DNA of 64,000 nt, taken from the NCBI GenBank assembly GCA_900169235.1, contig FWCC01000313.1, positions 49,490 to 113,489 of the forward strand. Reading direction: 5' to 3'. The translations under genes were made by a program, and so were the position numbers. Origin of the DNA: Zarea fungicola. Taxonomy: Eukaryota; Ascomycota; Sordariomycetes; Hypocreales; Cordycipitaceae. A model generated the notes under the pieces. The model worked only from the letters and a program-made list of their open reading frames with translations. It did no database searches and was not told the DNA's origin. Positions 19,085 through 30,048 of this stretch are shown here, one piece after another; position 1 is the stretch's first letter, and each line of letters opens with the position of its first letter.

Positions 19085-20683
19085 TTAGCTCTTTTGAGGA
19101 GGTAATTGACTCGGCGCATTTTCAACTGTTACTCCGCTAAAGGGCGGTCGAGGGTTGTTTTGATCAAATGGCATGGATGCACTCTCAGCCATGACTTCGC
19201 TGTAACTCGGCGGCGCGTCTTCGTAGTCTTCTGCATAGGCAGGCTGAGGTGGTTGGCCACTCGAAGCCGGGCCTGATGGTCGTCGTAGAGGGAGCGGCGG
19301 TGGTTGCGAGCTCGATGCGTTACTCGGGACGGGTGCGGATTGTCGCGGTGGCAACTGAGGGCGTAGTCCGCTCTCCCCAAACTCTCCATTCGCAGCCGCT
19401 TCCACTAGTTCTCTCGGCGGTTTGATTCCAGAAAAGACTTCAACATTTGCAAAGTGTAATGGAAGTGTAATTGTCTCGGGAATCGTTTTGCCCGTCTTCT
19501 TTCCCAGGCGGAGCGTGGCGAGAATTTGAACTTCGTATCGTCGACTCATGTTGCAGGCTGTGAACGACGGTGCAACCGTGTTGGGGAGTGGCTTCTGGCT
19601 CCAGATTTCGTCTGGTACAATAATTTCAGTGCCAGCCTCACCTGTAGGTGCGATGAGAGGAATTTCTATATGAGGATTGGATGTTATGACCCAGCGGTTA
19701 TTCTTGCGCAGTGTCTGCCCGTGGGCGCTCAAGGTTGTTGTGCCGATGAGCTCCAATTGAAACGAGGTGAGGTAGACTTGCTGTGGGTTATTGGCGAGCT
19801 TCTTGGCTATCAGGCGCAGCGGTACGGGGCGATTGCAAGTCAAAACGAGTGGGTGTGGCAGACGTGCAGATAACTCTACCGATTGAGGCTGTTCTAGAGG
19901 GCTCGTCTCCGAGTCGGCGTCTTCCTTTTCCTTGGTACCCTTCTTCACACCAAACAAACTGCCCTTTTGCTTGCCCTGAGGTGATGGAGGGCGCACAGTA
20001 AAGGTAAATGGCCTTCGGGCAAAGGCTTCCTGCCCGCGCATAGCTGCCCTGGGCGGTTCAATGGGCATAAACTTGAACCCTAATTGAAATCTCCAGTTCT
20101 CTTTCAAAAGACCAGGCCTCTGCACTGTGACCTTGATATAGTATCGAATCTCAGCGTCGTTGTAAACGCCTGACAAGGAAGGCGGCAAGGTTCGGGTAAC
20201 GTGTTGTAGATAGAGCTGCTTTGTACCGTCCATCAGACGGATGCCTCGGGAGCCAAACATACCAGCGCCAGAAAGACTTTGGTTGGCGAGAGAGGCCATG
20301 GCATGTGAATCGCTGCAGGCGTTGTTTATCGGCATCTTGAACTTGAATGGAAACTGGTGCTGGCCGGGCTGCAAAGGAAAGGATCCAAATGGATTATTTG
20401 CGCTGCTGTGATATTCATCGGGAAATACTTGCTGCACCTTGTACAGTATCTTGTGGCTCTCTGAAATCATTGCGCCGTTCGACGAAACATGGCCATCACG
20501 GTTGTCTCGGCCATCTTCAAACGGCGATGGCGGCTGCAAGCTTGTTGTAGATTCGCCTTCAAGCTTGACGACAATATTGCCCACTTGCTCGGGGCGATTC
20601 AAGTGCAGAACAACTTGGCCGCTAATAATATCTAGATTTGTAAAGAATTCGGGCTGGTTGTCGAGGGTAATGCGCATTGACAT
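19085..20683 (-). CDS. Arrestin-domain protein with PPxY motif (ubiquitin ligase adaptor)
   Basis: A single-exon gene of 532 residues. The N-terminal arrestin-like domain begins MSMRITLDNQPEFFTNLDIISGQ and contains VVLHLNRPEQVGNIVVKLEGE; the second arrestin-like half contains SVELSARLPHPLVLTCNRPV and QVYLTSFQLELIGTTTL. The C-terminal 120 residues are Pro/Ser-rich and disordered. They contain PPSY (about residues 491-494, in EDAPPSYSEV), a class I WW-domain binding motif. By analogy with fungal alpha-arrestins, this would recruit a Rsp5/HulA-type HECT ubiquitin ligase to membrane cargo for endocytosis. A second PP-rich tail follows. The membrane cargo cannot be told from the sequence. It is transcribed in the same direction as the lipase gene, but no operon logic applies here. 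Confidence 0.9.
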   Translation of the reverse strand: MSMRITLDNQPEFFTNLDIISGQVVLHLNRPEQVGNIVVKLEGESTTSLQPPSPFEDGRDNRDGHVSSNGAMISESHKILYKVQQVFPDEYHSSANNPFGSFPLQPGQHQFPFKFKMPINNACSDSHAMASLANQSLSGAGMFGSRGIRLMDGTKQLYLQHVTRTLPPSLSGVYNDAEIRYYIKVTVQRPGLLKENWRFQLGFKFMPIEPPRAAMRGQEAFARRPFTFTVRPPSPQGKQKGSLFGVKKGTKEKEDADSETSPLEQPQSVELSARLPHPLVLTCNRPVPLRLIAKKLANNPQQVYLTSFQLELIGTTTLSAHGQTLRKNNRWVITSNPHIEIPLIAPTGEAGTEIIVPDEIWSQKPLPNTVAPSFTACNMSRRYEVQILATLRLGKKTGKTIPETITLPLHFANVEVFSGIKPPRELVEAAANGEFGESGLRPQLPPRQSAPVPSNASSSQPPPLPLRRPSGPASSGQPPQPAYAEDYEDAPPSYSEVMAESASMPFDQNNPRPPFSGVTVENAPSQLPPQKS

Positions 20684-22107
20684 GGTTGCTGACTCTTGCT
20701 GGCGCTGACGTAGTGGGCTTCGGAGGTTATTCGCGGCCTGGCGTCGGATCGAAGCTAGCGATCACGCCTCTATAGTTGGGAAACGCTCTTTAGAGGTGGT
20801 TGCGTGAGGAAATCAATTCAGTGCTTATTTTATATCGTTGCGAGGGTCATAGTGAAGGCTTCGAGGCTGGGCTTTTGGTGCAAAGGTCAAGAATTGGAAT
20901 CGCGGGGCTTGCGATTTGTTATATTGGTTGTGGTATCTTGGCACAAAATTGGGTAGGCGGTCTGGTCCGCCCACCATCAGTGGATGTTGAGGCTGAGCCG
21001 CGCAAGACCGTGGCTAATCAGTGGACTCGTAGGCATCGCCACTCGCCGGCAGAGGCGCAGTGTGCTCTTTTGATATGAAAGAAGAACATACTAGGTCAAT
21101 ATCCACTAAGCAACAGATAGACAAATACCCCCTCGGTAACTGTCTGAAGTCTCTCGCAACAAAGGTGCACTGAGAGTGCAGGCGACATACCCTACCGTAT
21201 GAGGCCTCGTCCACGCCAGACGTTGTTAGATGTACAATTGCACAAGCCACCTATGATGCATTGCCTGTATGTAGAGTTTCAAGCAGTACCATGCTACGCT
21301 GTGCTCTTCCAACATGTTTAGAACATGCGGGCACACTCGTGCTACAGCCGCTGGCAAAAGACTGGCCATGCCGGTAGGCTTAATAGGAAGACAGCTTCAA
21401 AGGGCGACAGGTATGTTGAATTTGTCGACCGCGCTGCTACCAATTCGACGAGTCGCATCGCATCACGACGAAACCCCCATGTCCTTTATTTTCTGAGCAT
21501 GGTGTTCGGAAAGTGCCCCTTTCACATTGCTTCAGCAATATTCGCGGAAAGTGGCAGGCTGTTGGGTTGATGCCCTCATCTCTGGCGCGTACCTTGTCAT
21601 AATGCACGCCTGTACGGCACCTTCCAACCGAAACACCGCCCCTCCATTGCCTACATTAAATACTTCCAGCCATCACTAACATTTAGATGTATCGGTAAGA
21701 AAGTCATTCTACAGACTGTCTTGGTCCCAACAGTTGGAGCTCCAGCCTGTGTTAGACCGCATTCTCTTGCTAGTACATCCACACTTTTATCTGCATTCAG
21801 GGCATTGTATCCGAGGCGAGCTCAAGTTTGTATTCTTAGGCTCGCCATCTCAGCATAATCGCAGTGCAAAATCTGTGTCAAGAGCACGTCCAACTACCTC
21901 GATAAACCCACACACCGCGTACTGCCGAACATGGCAGTCAGCGCTTCAAGCGGGAATCTGTATCTAATTGGAGGCGATCCATACCGAATCTTCCTCAATC
22001 CGCGTCTTTTGGTGGCCTTGCTGGTACTCTGTGCCGTCTTGTGTGGCTCTTCGCTCTTGCATACACGCGACAGACTCTGGGTTGATGATTTGCCCTAATG
22101 AAGAATA
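20684..22107. promoter_or_regulatory. Divergent upstream region of the arrestin and RTA1-like genes
   Basis: About 1.4 kb between ATGs at 20683 and 22108. It contains only short frames. One is a 55-codon frame at 21931-22098 with a hydrophobic core (LLVALLVLCAVLCGSSLL), ending ten bases before the RTA1-like ATG. It might be an upstream open frame or chance. No TATA box is convincing. Confidence 0.4.
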
Positions 22108-23341
22108 ATGAAGAATTGTGGCTTCTTTTCTACCACGAGATTTTATTCTTACGAACCGGACCTTTGGTTGAATATTCTCTTTCTCGTACTTTTCATGCTC
22201 CTTGTCCTGGCAACCGTTCTCCTCCGTCGACACAATCAAACTTTAATGTTTTTGGTTCTTCTGGGCACTGCAAACTCTCTCCAAGTCCTCACGTTTGTGG
22301 GTAGAGTACTGCTCCGTCATGCCGGTGATTCCCGAGCCTATTTCCTAACATTCATGATATCGACGATCCTAGCACCAACAGTCGCTGAGTGGGCTATTTT
22401 CACTGCAATGTCCGAGAAGATCACTGCGCATAGCATGCATGGGTATCTTTCGAAATTAGCCACTGGCGTCACGGCCATGAAAGGTCTATCCGTGGCCTCA
22501 TTCGGCCTCGAAGTGGCAGGCATCGTACTTCTGGGGTCTAGCCAGTCATTCATCAATGTGAGCAAGTTGCAGCGTTTCATGTTCATTACTAAACCGTAAA
22601 GCAACAAAAATCATCCACCATAATTGCCGCCGGCGTCGGTACACAAGCACTGAGTCTTTTGCTCATGTTTGGCTTATATGCTGGTTGCTCATTCCCTCAG
22701 GCCAGTACACATTGTAAAATGCACTCCCGCAACCACGGATCACCTCCTTCCCCAGGAATTCATGGAGGTATGTAATGAAGACAAAATTTTCAAGAATAGC
22801 TCTCACTCTTACCAGGTGTGGAGACTGCATCAATGGCACTCCTCGTTCATTCCATACATCGAATTGTCGAGATGGCGCTTGGTCTATCAGGCAGTTTATT
22901 TCAGAGTGAAATTGCCTTTATGGTAGCCGATGGAGCTATGCCTCTGATATACTGTCTAGTCCTCACCGTTTTTCATCCTGGAATTTCCATTGGGCTCGCC
23001 TGGAAATCGTATAAACCCGAGAAGCCCGATTCGCTGTCGCTGCCACTAACTCGCTATTACCAGCACACTTCCAAGTTATGACCAGCACACTTCCAAGTTA
23101 TGATGCACACTTCCATCCAAGTGATGGTCAGAAAAGCCTGACCCCGCAAACCGCCGCTTCAAAAAGCCCTCAAAGGACTAGTTCTGCAAGTGCCGCCAGG
23201 CTTGCGTCGGCTGCTGGTTCACCCGCCGCCGTGAAGTCAGCTGAGAAGCCCATCCCCCGGAGCGGTCCTTTGGAAGGCAAGGCAACGAAGCCAGGCACTG
23301 GTCAAGAATCCGATTCTGGAACGAAGAACGTGTGGAATTGA
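22108..23341 (+). CDS. RTA1-like multi-pass membrane protein
   Basis: Proposed exons are 22108-22557, 22602-22767, 22816-23008 and 23086-23341, giving 354 residues. Introns start GTGAGC, GTATGT and GTATAA. The protein has about seven membrane segments in the RTA1 order: YSYEPDLWLNILFLVLFMLL at the start, ISTILAPTVAEWAIFTAM, then GVTAMKGLSVASFGLEVAGI. GVGTQALSLLLMFGLYAG follows, and ADGAMPLIYCLVLTVFHPGI comes near the end. RTA1 relatives include lipid-translocating exporters and aminocholesterol-resistance proteins. The last intron is less certain: without it the protein stops at 23081 (293 residues). With it, it gains an 85-residue Ser/Pro/Ala-rich tail ending TKNVWN. A 22-bp duplication doubles the 3' splice site of that intron (see Part 2). 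Confidence 0.75.
23060..23103 (+). repeat. 22-bp tandem duplication at a 3' splice site
   Basis: The 22-mer starting ccagcacacttccaagttat is present twice, at 23060-23081 and 23082-23103, with no differences. Each copy begins with a usable CAG acceptor. The first copy ends with the TGA at 23079-23081 that closes the unspliced frame. Perfect identity implies a recent event. Confidence 0.95.
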
Positions 23342-26264
23342 TCAATTTAGATACACTTGTTGTGGGCGTTCGTATCAGGTGGCCAGGTCTGGCTTTGGTG
23401 AGACGTTTCATAGATATTTGGCGCAGTTGGTTTATTAAAGGCTAGACTTTATAGAATTTCATATGTTTGCCACAAAGCAAGAAGCAAAATTAAACAGTAA
23501 AAGTAGGATATCTCACATTAATATCTTTTTGTCATGTTGACGAGGAGCTATTTCTAGTCAAGGTAACAGCTTGTAGTCTGCGATGGTGGCCGACTGTCGA
23601 ATGAACTGTTCCGAGGCAAGATGGCTCTCCACAAGATCATCAGAGACTGTAGAGATGGGCTTGAAATATGCTACTCTACTCGTATATAGTCCATAAGCAA
23701 TCCAGGCATAAATACGACTCTTTGGTCAAGTTTGGCCACGTACTACTCCGCAAGTTGTGCCGATATCAACAGACTGCGTGTGAGACCACATTCTATTCTA
23801 CAGAGGATTCACTATTAACTCATGCATGCCACATGCCTACTTGCCATTTCCGAATTCCTTTCCCACAGGTTGATAAGAGGGAATTACGCCACCACTATGA
23901 GATGGTGGCCTATGGGAATCCCATTGTTCTATGCTGCCGCTAAACATGTTACTTTTCCCGCAATGACCATCATTTACTATACCCGATTAGAAAAGAGTAT
24001 CCTTTGCTCTGTATATCTGTATATCTACAGCAGCTCCATTGTATTGATCCAGTTACCATTTAAGAAGCAACCTGTAACTCATCTACAGGTGCTTACAGAT
24101 AGTTATAAGTTGCGCCGCCCTGTCGGCGACACTGTTTACGTTCAATTTACAAGTCAATTTCTCAATTTCGTGTATTTAGGCGCAATGAGTCGAATGACGG
24201 CCTGAATGTAACGTGATTGTGATGCGGGCCGCAGTCGTCCATATTAGCTCGACGATCCTGGCAATTGTAACCCCCAATTGCTTGGCTCTCGGACAGGGGT
24301 TTTGTCGGTTCAACGTAGCATGGTTTTGGCGGCCGGTTGCTTTCTTTCCTTGCTTATATTCTCATTATTGAAGATGTTTCAGTTTCCCAAGTACCAAGTA
24401 ATCGTAGGGAGAGGATGCACAAGGGCCGATATTTCTTCAACAGCCTTCCGCCATGAAATCCGCGACAAGTGTTTGTTAGCCGGTAGAAACGCAGCGGGTG
24501 GCGCCATAGGGCCGATTAAACATCACAAATCCGCTAATTAGACTGTGACTCTGAACACAATCGGTCGCTAGCTAGAGTAGAAGCCGAAAGCATAAATACC
24601 AAGACAAGGCCGACTTTCCGCGACGCATGACGATGCGGCGTCAAGATCTAAATCGAACTCTTCCACATTTCCTAAACGGCCCGCGAAAAACGTGCGCATC
24701 AACATTTCCGCATTAATGCACTGCCGACGATGAACTTGGACACGAGTCGCTCCAGGTTACCCAACTGAGTAACCTGCTAAATGATAATGGTGCTGAGCTC
24801 TAGTTTCAGAAACCAGCGGGGGCAAGGTGTCGATTCAACAAGCAAATGACCGCTTCATAAATCACGCTCGAATATTGGTTATATCTTTATAACACGTTGC
24901 GTGTGCAGGTGCCGCAGAGGGTGCCACATCCCCCACGTTTAATTTAAATTTAAGCAATGCAGCATGTTGCTAGTGCGTACGACGTGAACAGGTTCCCCAT
25001 GAAATTCGCAGGAGCTGTACATACTCCATCAGGCTGCAGAGAGTTCTCAGCTAATCTAGTTGCATAAATGTCCTGCCTCATTGGGTCCAAGTGAGGTGGT
25101 TAGTGCCTTTCATTTAGACGTGCAGCGGTGGGATCATCTGACACTGTTACTATCAACTGTACGGTTACAGTAAAAGAAAAAGACTAAAATAGAGGTAAAG
25201 AGTGAGGGCTTTTTATCCTAGGAGGTCTTTTATGCTCTGGTTTCATTGGATCATGTTTAATTGCACCGACCAGACGCCCGTTGTGGGATACGCGGCCAGA
25301 CACTACCCTACGCCATGAAAGAGCTTACACAATAACACTCCAGCTTTCTTTGCTGAATTATTCAATTGCTACATAAAGGAATATTTCTATTACCGTATTC
25401 TTTCGTAATACAATGCCAAGATCATCTACCAATCCATGCCATGTCACGACAACTGCCTATGTTGTAACGTCCCTGTTCTTGCTGCTTCTGTGCTGAGACA
25501 GAAGGCTGCCCAATAATCTATGCTGTCGGAGGATTAATTTTTCTTGTTAATTGTATTGAGCCTTGCAAATATGAATGAAATGCCGCGTGCGTCAAGCTGT
25601 GGACTGGCCGAGCGTCGCCGAAGCCACTCTCAAGCCGAAGATGACACTCTGCAGATTGGGCACTATACCGCCAGAGACTTTAGCCTTGTAGATGAAAGTA
25701 CCATTTTCCAATGCTACGGGCAAGGTAGTATGTGCCTACATTAGATTGACTGGTCATATTCTTCTGCCAGCTGGGCATAATGGCACAATCCAGACCTTGC
25801 CTCGAGACCAAGTCTTCTGCGAGAGGTAGAAACATGCCTGCTTAAAGAGGCCAAGTAATTATCCAAATGCTTGGTTAGTCTTGTGTATATAAAGTAGCCT
25901 TCAACTGAAATAAAAAGGGCTGCCTCTTCCTCAAAGTTGTGTCTCTGCTCCGCTTCTGTTCCTGCACAGCTCCAGGAGACTCGGTTTTATTAACTGTATA
26001 TTTGACAAACAATATCTCTAACCGTTCTTACTATTTGCTTCAATTTCCACTTTCCGAGCCTGACTGTTCGCACCTGCCTTACACCAAATAAAGGGTGTCA
26101 ACATTCCATTACATCAACTTTGTCGCCAACTTCTGCGATTCTGCACTTGTTGCAAAGATATAACGACTCGATAACCATCTCAATACTCTGTCCCACAATT
26201 CAAAGATATTCTCATCTATAAACACACCGCGCTATATCGCTACACCAAGCGCGCCGCAACCCCG
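23342..26264. other. Gene-poor region and ferric reductase upstream region
   Basis: About 2.9 kb, visibly richer in A+T than the neighbouring genes. The longest open frame is 127 codons (23822-24205); none shows a known domain or a plausible splice partner. The last 380 bases, after a TATATAAA at 25886-25893, are a T/C-rich probable leader of the ferric reductase gene. There are many stop codons in all frames. The sequence could be old mutated transposon DNA, but I found no terminal repeats or conserved motifs. Confidence 0.45.
25886..25893 (+). promoter_or_regulatory. TATA box candidate for the ferric reductase gene
   Basis: TATATAAA about 370 bp before the ATG at 26265, followed by pyrimidine-rich sequence. 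The distance implies a leader of about 300 nt or more. I did not find a convincing ATCWGATAA-type iron-repressor site by eye. Confidence 0.4.
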
Positions 26265-28129
26265 ATGGCTGGATCCCGCTTGGCACTCGTCAGAAATTTC
26301 AATGTACGACACAAGGACAATGTCAAGGCAATTGAGGGCTTTGCATTTTCCTGTATTGGGCTTGCAAGTCTCTTTATCATGTTTCATCTCATTCGCGGCG
26401 CTTCCAACGGTCTTCGTCCCAGGCAGACAAGCAGGAGCGATGTGGCTGCACCATCTTCACCGATTCGGTACGTGAGCGCCTAGAATACCAAGCTTATAAA
26501 GCGCCATGCTAATAAGTAAGAATCCTGCGAAAACTATTCATTCATTCATTCCCCCTTCTCCCTTCTACGGGTCATGCCATAGCCGTGGCAATCTACGCTG
26601 TGCTGAACATTGTGTTTCTCTTTGCGTTTTTGAACAACCACAACTTCACAATGCAGAGCAACATCGCCTCGAGGGCCGGATGGTAAGCGATCCGACATTC
26701 TAGTAAAGCCTACACTAACCTCTCGACAGGCTTACTCTTTCCAACATGACCTTTTCTGTCTTTCTCGCTCTGAAGAACACTCCTCTCGCTTGGCTTACCC
26801 CTTGGTCCTACGAACGCATCAATGTCCTTCACCGATGCACGGGACTATTCGCGGTACTTGACATGATCATTCATGCCTGCAGCTACTCTTCATACTTTGC
26901 GATGAAACACCAGTCCTCTACACTCATCTCTCAGACTAGTATTTTTGGAATAATAGCCGGGTCCTCTTTTTTCATCCTCGGGCTCAGTGGTGTCGTGCTC
27001 CGCCCGTGGTGGTACGAACTTTTCTACTATGTTCACATCATGTTCGCCACCATAGCCATCATCATGGTTGCTCTTCACCAGCCATCGCTAGCGGAGGGTT
27101 TCCTTATCATCACCATCATCACAGGCAGCATATGGGCCTTGGACAGAGTAGTCCGTGTGGTGCGACTTGTGGTGTACAGCACCAACAACCGCGTCACCCT
27201 CACGCCGCTTGCCAATGGCGGAACCCGAGTTACCCTTTCAAAGGCGCCTTTCGGCGCATCGTCTGGTAAACATTGCTTCTTGTGGATTCCTGCCATCCGC
27301 AGATTTGAGACACATCCCTTTACCATTTCGTCCATGGACCCTCTCGAGTTTGTCGTAACATCGCACGATGGCTTCACAAAGGAATTGCATTCCTGCGCCG
27401 CCGCAACGCCAGGCGTTGCCTTGAAGGCCTCAGTTGAAGGAAGCTATGGCACCTTTCCCCTGCCAACAAGATACGATAAAGTTGTACTGATTGCTGGTGG
27501 CAGCGGGGCTAGCTTCACTTTTGGCGTTGCGTTAAACGCCCTGAACTTGCTCGCGGAGAGCAGCACCACGAAAATTATGTTCGTTTGGACTGTTCGCCAT
27601 CGATGTGAGTCCCAATCCGGAGGTCCAACTTATTGCAGCACTAATGATTTAAGCTTTACTGGACTGGTACAAGGACCACTTTCTGACTCTAGCAAGACAC
27701 ACAAGAGTATCTGTTCACATCTTTGTAACCAGGGGCACACGGCAAGCTACGGACAGTGCGACAGATTCAGAGCAACGACGATTCGACGGCACTCGTTCCA
27801 TAATTAATAGTGAAATCTCAGCTGCCAGTAACTCGTCCGTGTCGAGCATGTCTGGGGATGATGAAAAATGCATTGCTACTGTCCACGAGTCCAGCATGGA
27901 GTCGGGTTTGGATCACAGCACAATTGCGGGCACTCCCATTATGTGGAAACGGCCAGATGTCGCCGCCATGATCAGAGGCGTTGTCGCCGAGACAAACATG
28001 GACCAGAATGTCCTCATTATGGGCTGTGGGCCGAGGTCCCTCATGAAACAGATTCGCGATACCACGGCAGAATGCATTCGAATGGATGGCCCTTCGGTCG
28101 AGCTGCATTGCGAGCAGTTTGGGTGGTGA
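26265..28129 (+). CDS. Ferric reductase (FRE/NOX superfamily)
   Basis: Four exons: 26265-26467, 26521-26682, 26730-27604 and 27654-28129, giving 571 residues. Introns begin GTACGT, GTAAGC and GTGAGT. The N-terminal membrane region includes FAFSCIGLASLFIMFHLI and SFPLLPSTGHAIAVAIYAVL. The haem-binding domain has His156 and His170 (NVLHRCTG ... MIIHACSY), and His224 and His238 (YYVHIMF ... ALHQPS), spaced for two b-type haems. The FAD site is HPFTISSM (about 317-324), the NADPH site is IAGGSGASFTFG (about 376-387), and the C-terminal NADPH motif is MGCGPRSLMKQI. The enzyme should move electrons from cytosolic NADPH across the membrane to ferric iron or copper. No iron permease or multicopper oxidase is next to it. 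The second exon boundary was chosen because it restores the PLLPSTGHA segment in frame. Confidence 0.9.
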
Positions 28130-28643
28130 CTGAAGATGAGCATGCCTTGCATTTGGTTGGCGATGCATCTATAGAGCGTGCATAGCCATGTTTCTTTGGG
28201 TAGATGTTATACAATGTTGAAATTATGAGTATTTCCATTCCGAGATTGAATTGATCATGTACATTTGCCCACCCGTCTGTACTTGACAACCCACTACACT
28301 CCGCACCCTAAGAGTGCTTGCTATCATCAAATCGTCATATCAGCAACTTTGTCATTCACCTCTAAACAAATCGCAGCAATTCATTTACTCATATTTAATA
28401 TCTACAATCCGCTATCAGCAATCACAAAATTGTGTAATGATTATTTTTAAATCTGCACAGAGAAGGGCTTTATAAGTATATTATTATATAATCAAGTATT
28501 ATTATGGAGTTGTTTTGGCTAGATAATTGCAAGTGACGAACTTGCTAATGTGCTCTTTGAGGCCAGCCCGTTGGAAGGTGGGGCGTGGCTCAGGTAGCAC
28601 GTTTGATGCTCCAAGCAAGAATGCGAGGCCCTGCATCTCCATC
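28130..28643. other. Intergenic between ferric reductase and DHODH-like gene
   Basis: 514 bp, AT-rich around 28310-28510, holding the 3' end of the ferric reductase transcript and the promoter of the next gene. The frame of the next gene is open to an ATG at 28527, but the extra 39 residues look non-family. Confidence 0.5.
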
Positions 28644-29702
28644 ATGGCACCTCTAAAGATATCAATCAACCCACCAGTTCTCAACTCGGCTTGCCCATGG
28701 GCAACAACAGCCGCCAATCTGCGAGATCTGCTAGAGACGCCCAACACGGGCGCCGTCACTGTCCGCACTTCCATACTTTCGGAGCAGGGCTTTGACCACC
28801 AGCCAGCGAAGCACCGCTACGTGTTTTTCGATGCGTCCAGCGGACTTTCGCACTCCAGGGGTTCGGCTGACGGCCCCGAGTTTCGGGACAGCAGCGACAG
28901 CAGTGCAGACGAGCTGGCGACGGCGAGCCTAAACACGCTCGGCTACAGCCCCTTTTCTCTCGGCACGTACCTGGATATACTGACTGGGCTGTCGCGCAAT
29001 CTGCGGCATGTAAGCAAGACGGTCATAATTAGTGTAGCGGGGACGCCGGGGGATGTGCGCCGCTGTCATGATTTGATTCTGCGGCGCAGTGCCGCCATAC
29101 ACTTCCCCCTCGCCATGGAGATTAACCTCAGCTGCCCCAACATTGACGGCGCGCCACCGCCGGCGTACGATGCCCAGCAGCTGGTGCAGTATTTCAGCGC
29201 ACTTCCCGCACTCACAGGGACTGAGAATGGCAACAACGGGGAGGCAGCTTCGATACCCATCGGCATCAAGACGCCGCCCTATACGTACGAAGGCCAGTTT
29301 CAAGCATTGGCTACGGCACTGCGGGCAGGCACCGCCGCTAGCAAGATTAGCTTCGTGACGGCTACGAATACGCTTGGTTCATGTCTCTTGCTCGATGGTG
29401 CCACCGTGCCTGTGTTGCCCGGTGCCGGCATCGGTGGCATGGCTGGCCCGCCGCTGCATCCGCTGGCACTGGGCAACGTCACAGCATTGCGGAGGGTGTT
29501 GGACGGTGACCATAAAACAGCCCATATTGATGTGATTGGCGTTGGAGGTGTAGGCGATGCGGCGGCGTATCGAAGAATGAGGGCAGCAGGTGCAGTCGCA
29601 GTCGCAGTTGCTACAGCGCTTGGGAAAAGAGGGATCGCTGTTTTTGATGATATTGCAGCGGCGGTGGAAGGTGATTGGGAAGGCTGTCCGTCTCGGTTGT
29701 AG
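28644..29702 (+). CDS. Dihydroorotate dehydrogenase-like protein, class 1A type
   Basis: A single-exon gene of 352 residues from the ATG at 28644 (MAPLKISINPPVLNSACPWA). It has the (beta/alpha)8 FMN-enzyme pattern of the cytosolic class 1A DHODH family, as in yeast URA1: SVAGTPGDV, MEINLSCPNIDGAPP with the catalytic-type Cys164, PIGIKTPPYTYEGQF with Lys209, ATNTLGSCLLLDG with Asn242. GAGIGGMAGPPLHPLALGNV and DVIGVGGVGDAAAYRRM follow, then VAVATALGKRGIAVFD. Class 1A enzymes oxidise dihydroorotate with fumarate and are soluble; the main fungal enzyme is usually the mitochondrial class 2 form, so this would be a second copy or a divergent relative. The usual FMN-binding Lys near the N-terminus appears to be Arg41, and the GLPN segment that binds orotate is altered (about residues 97-103). 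There is no mitochondrial leader. It converges with the fusion gene at 30049. Confidence 0.8.
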   Translation: MAPLKISINPPVLNSACPWATTAANLRDLLETPNTGAVTVRTSILSEQGFDHQPAKHRYVFFDASSGLSHSRGSADGPEFRDSSDSSADELATASLNTLGYSPFSLGTYLDILTGLSRNLRHVSKTVIISVAGTPGDVRRCHDLILRRSAAIHFPLAMEINLSCPNIDGAPPPAYDAQQLVQYFSALPALTGTENGNNGEAASIPIGIKTPPYTYEGQFQALATALRAGTAASKISFVTATNTLGSCLLLDGATVPVLPGAGIGGMAGPPLHPLALGNVTALRRVLDGDHKTAHIDVIGVGGVGDAAAYRRMRAAGAVAVAVATALGKRGIAVFDDIAAAVEGDWEGCPSRL

Positions 29703-30048
29703 TTCTTCGTTGAGATTCAGTAGAATAACGACATTGTATTTCGTAGGCATGAGTTTAACCATCCTCACTATTAATCTTCGCAATTGTTCCGGCCATACTT
29801 GAGCGCTGCCAAACGCCAAAACAGATGTACTATAAAGCAAACTAGAATCCAAGGGTATATAGTAAAAGCAGTACCTCCAAGTCATTGCGCCATTGTCCCT
29901 CAAGTGGGAAACTATTAATCAGAACTCCACCGCCCAAAGTCCACGGTTCCTTATATCGTAGAATCATTTAGCCTTGATTCAGCTTTGTTGTGGTGGCATG
30001 TCGCATACATGTACAGCAGGCGTTGCGGCCGGATGTGGTGTTTACGCA
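29703..30048. other. Convergent intergenic region
   Basis: 346 bp between the stops of the DHODH-like gene and the fusion gene; presumably 3' UTRs. Nothing else recognised. Confidence 0.5.
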
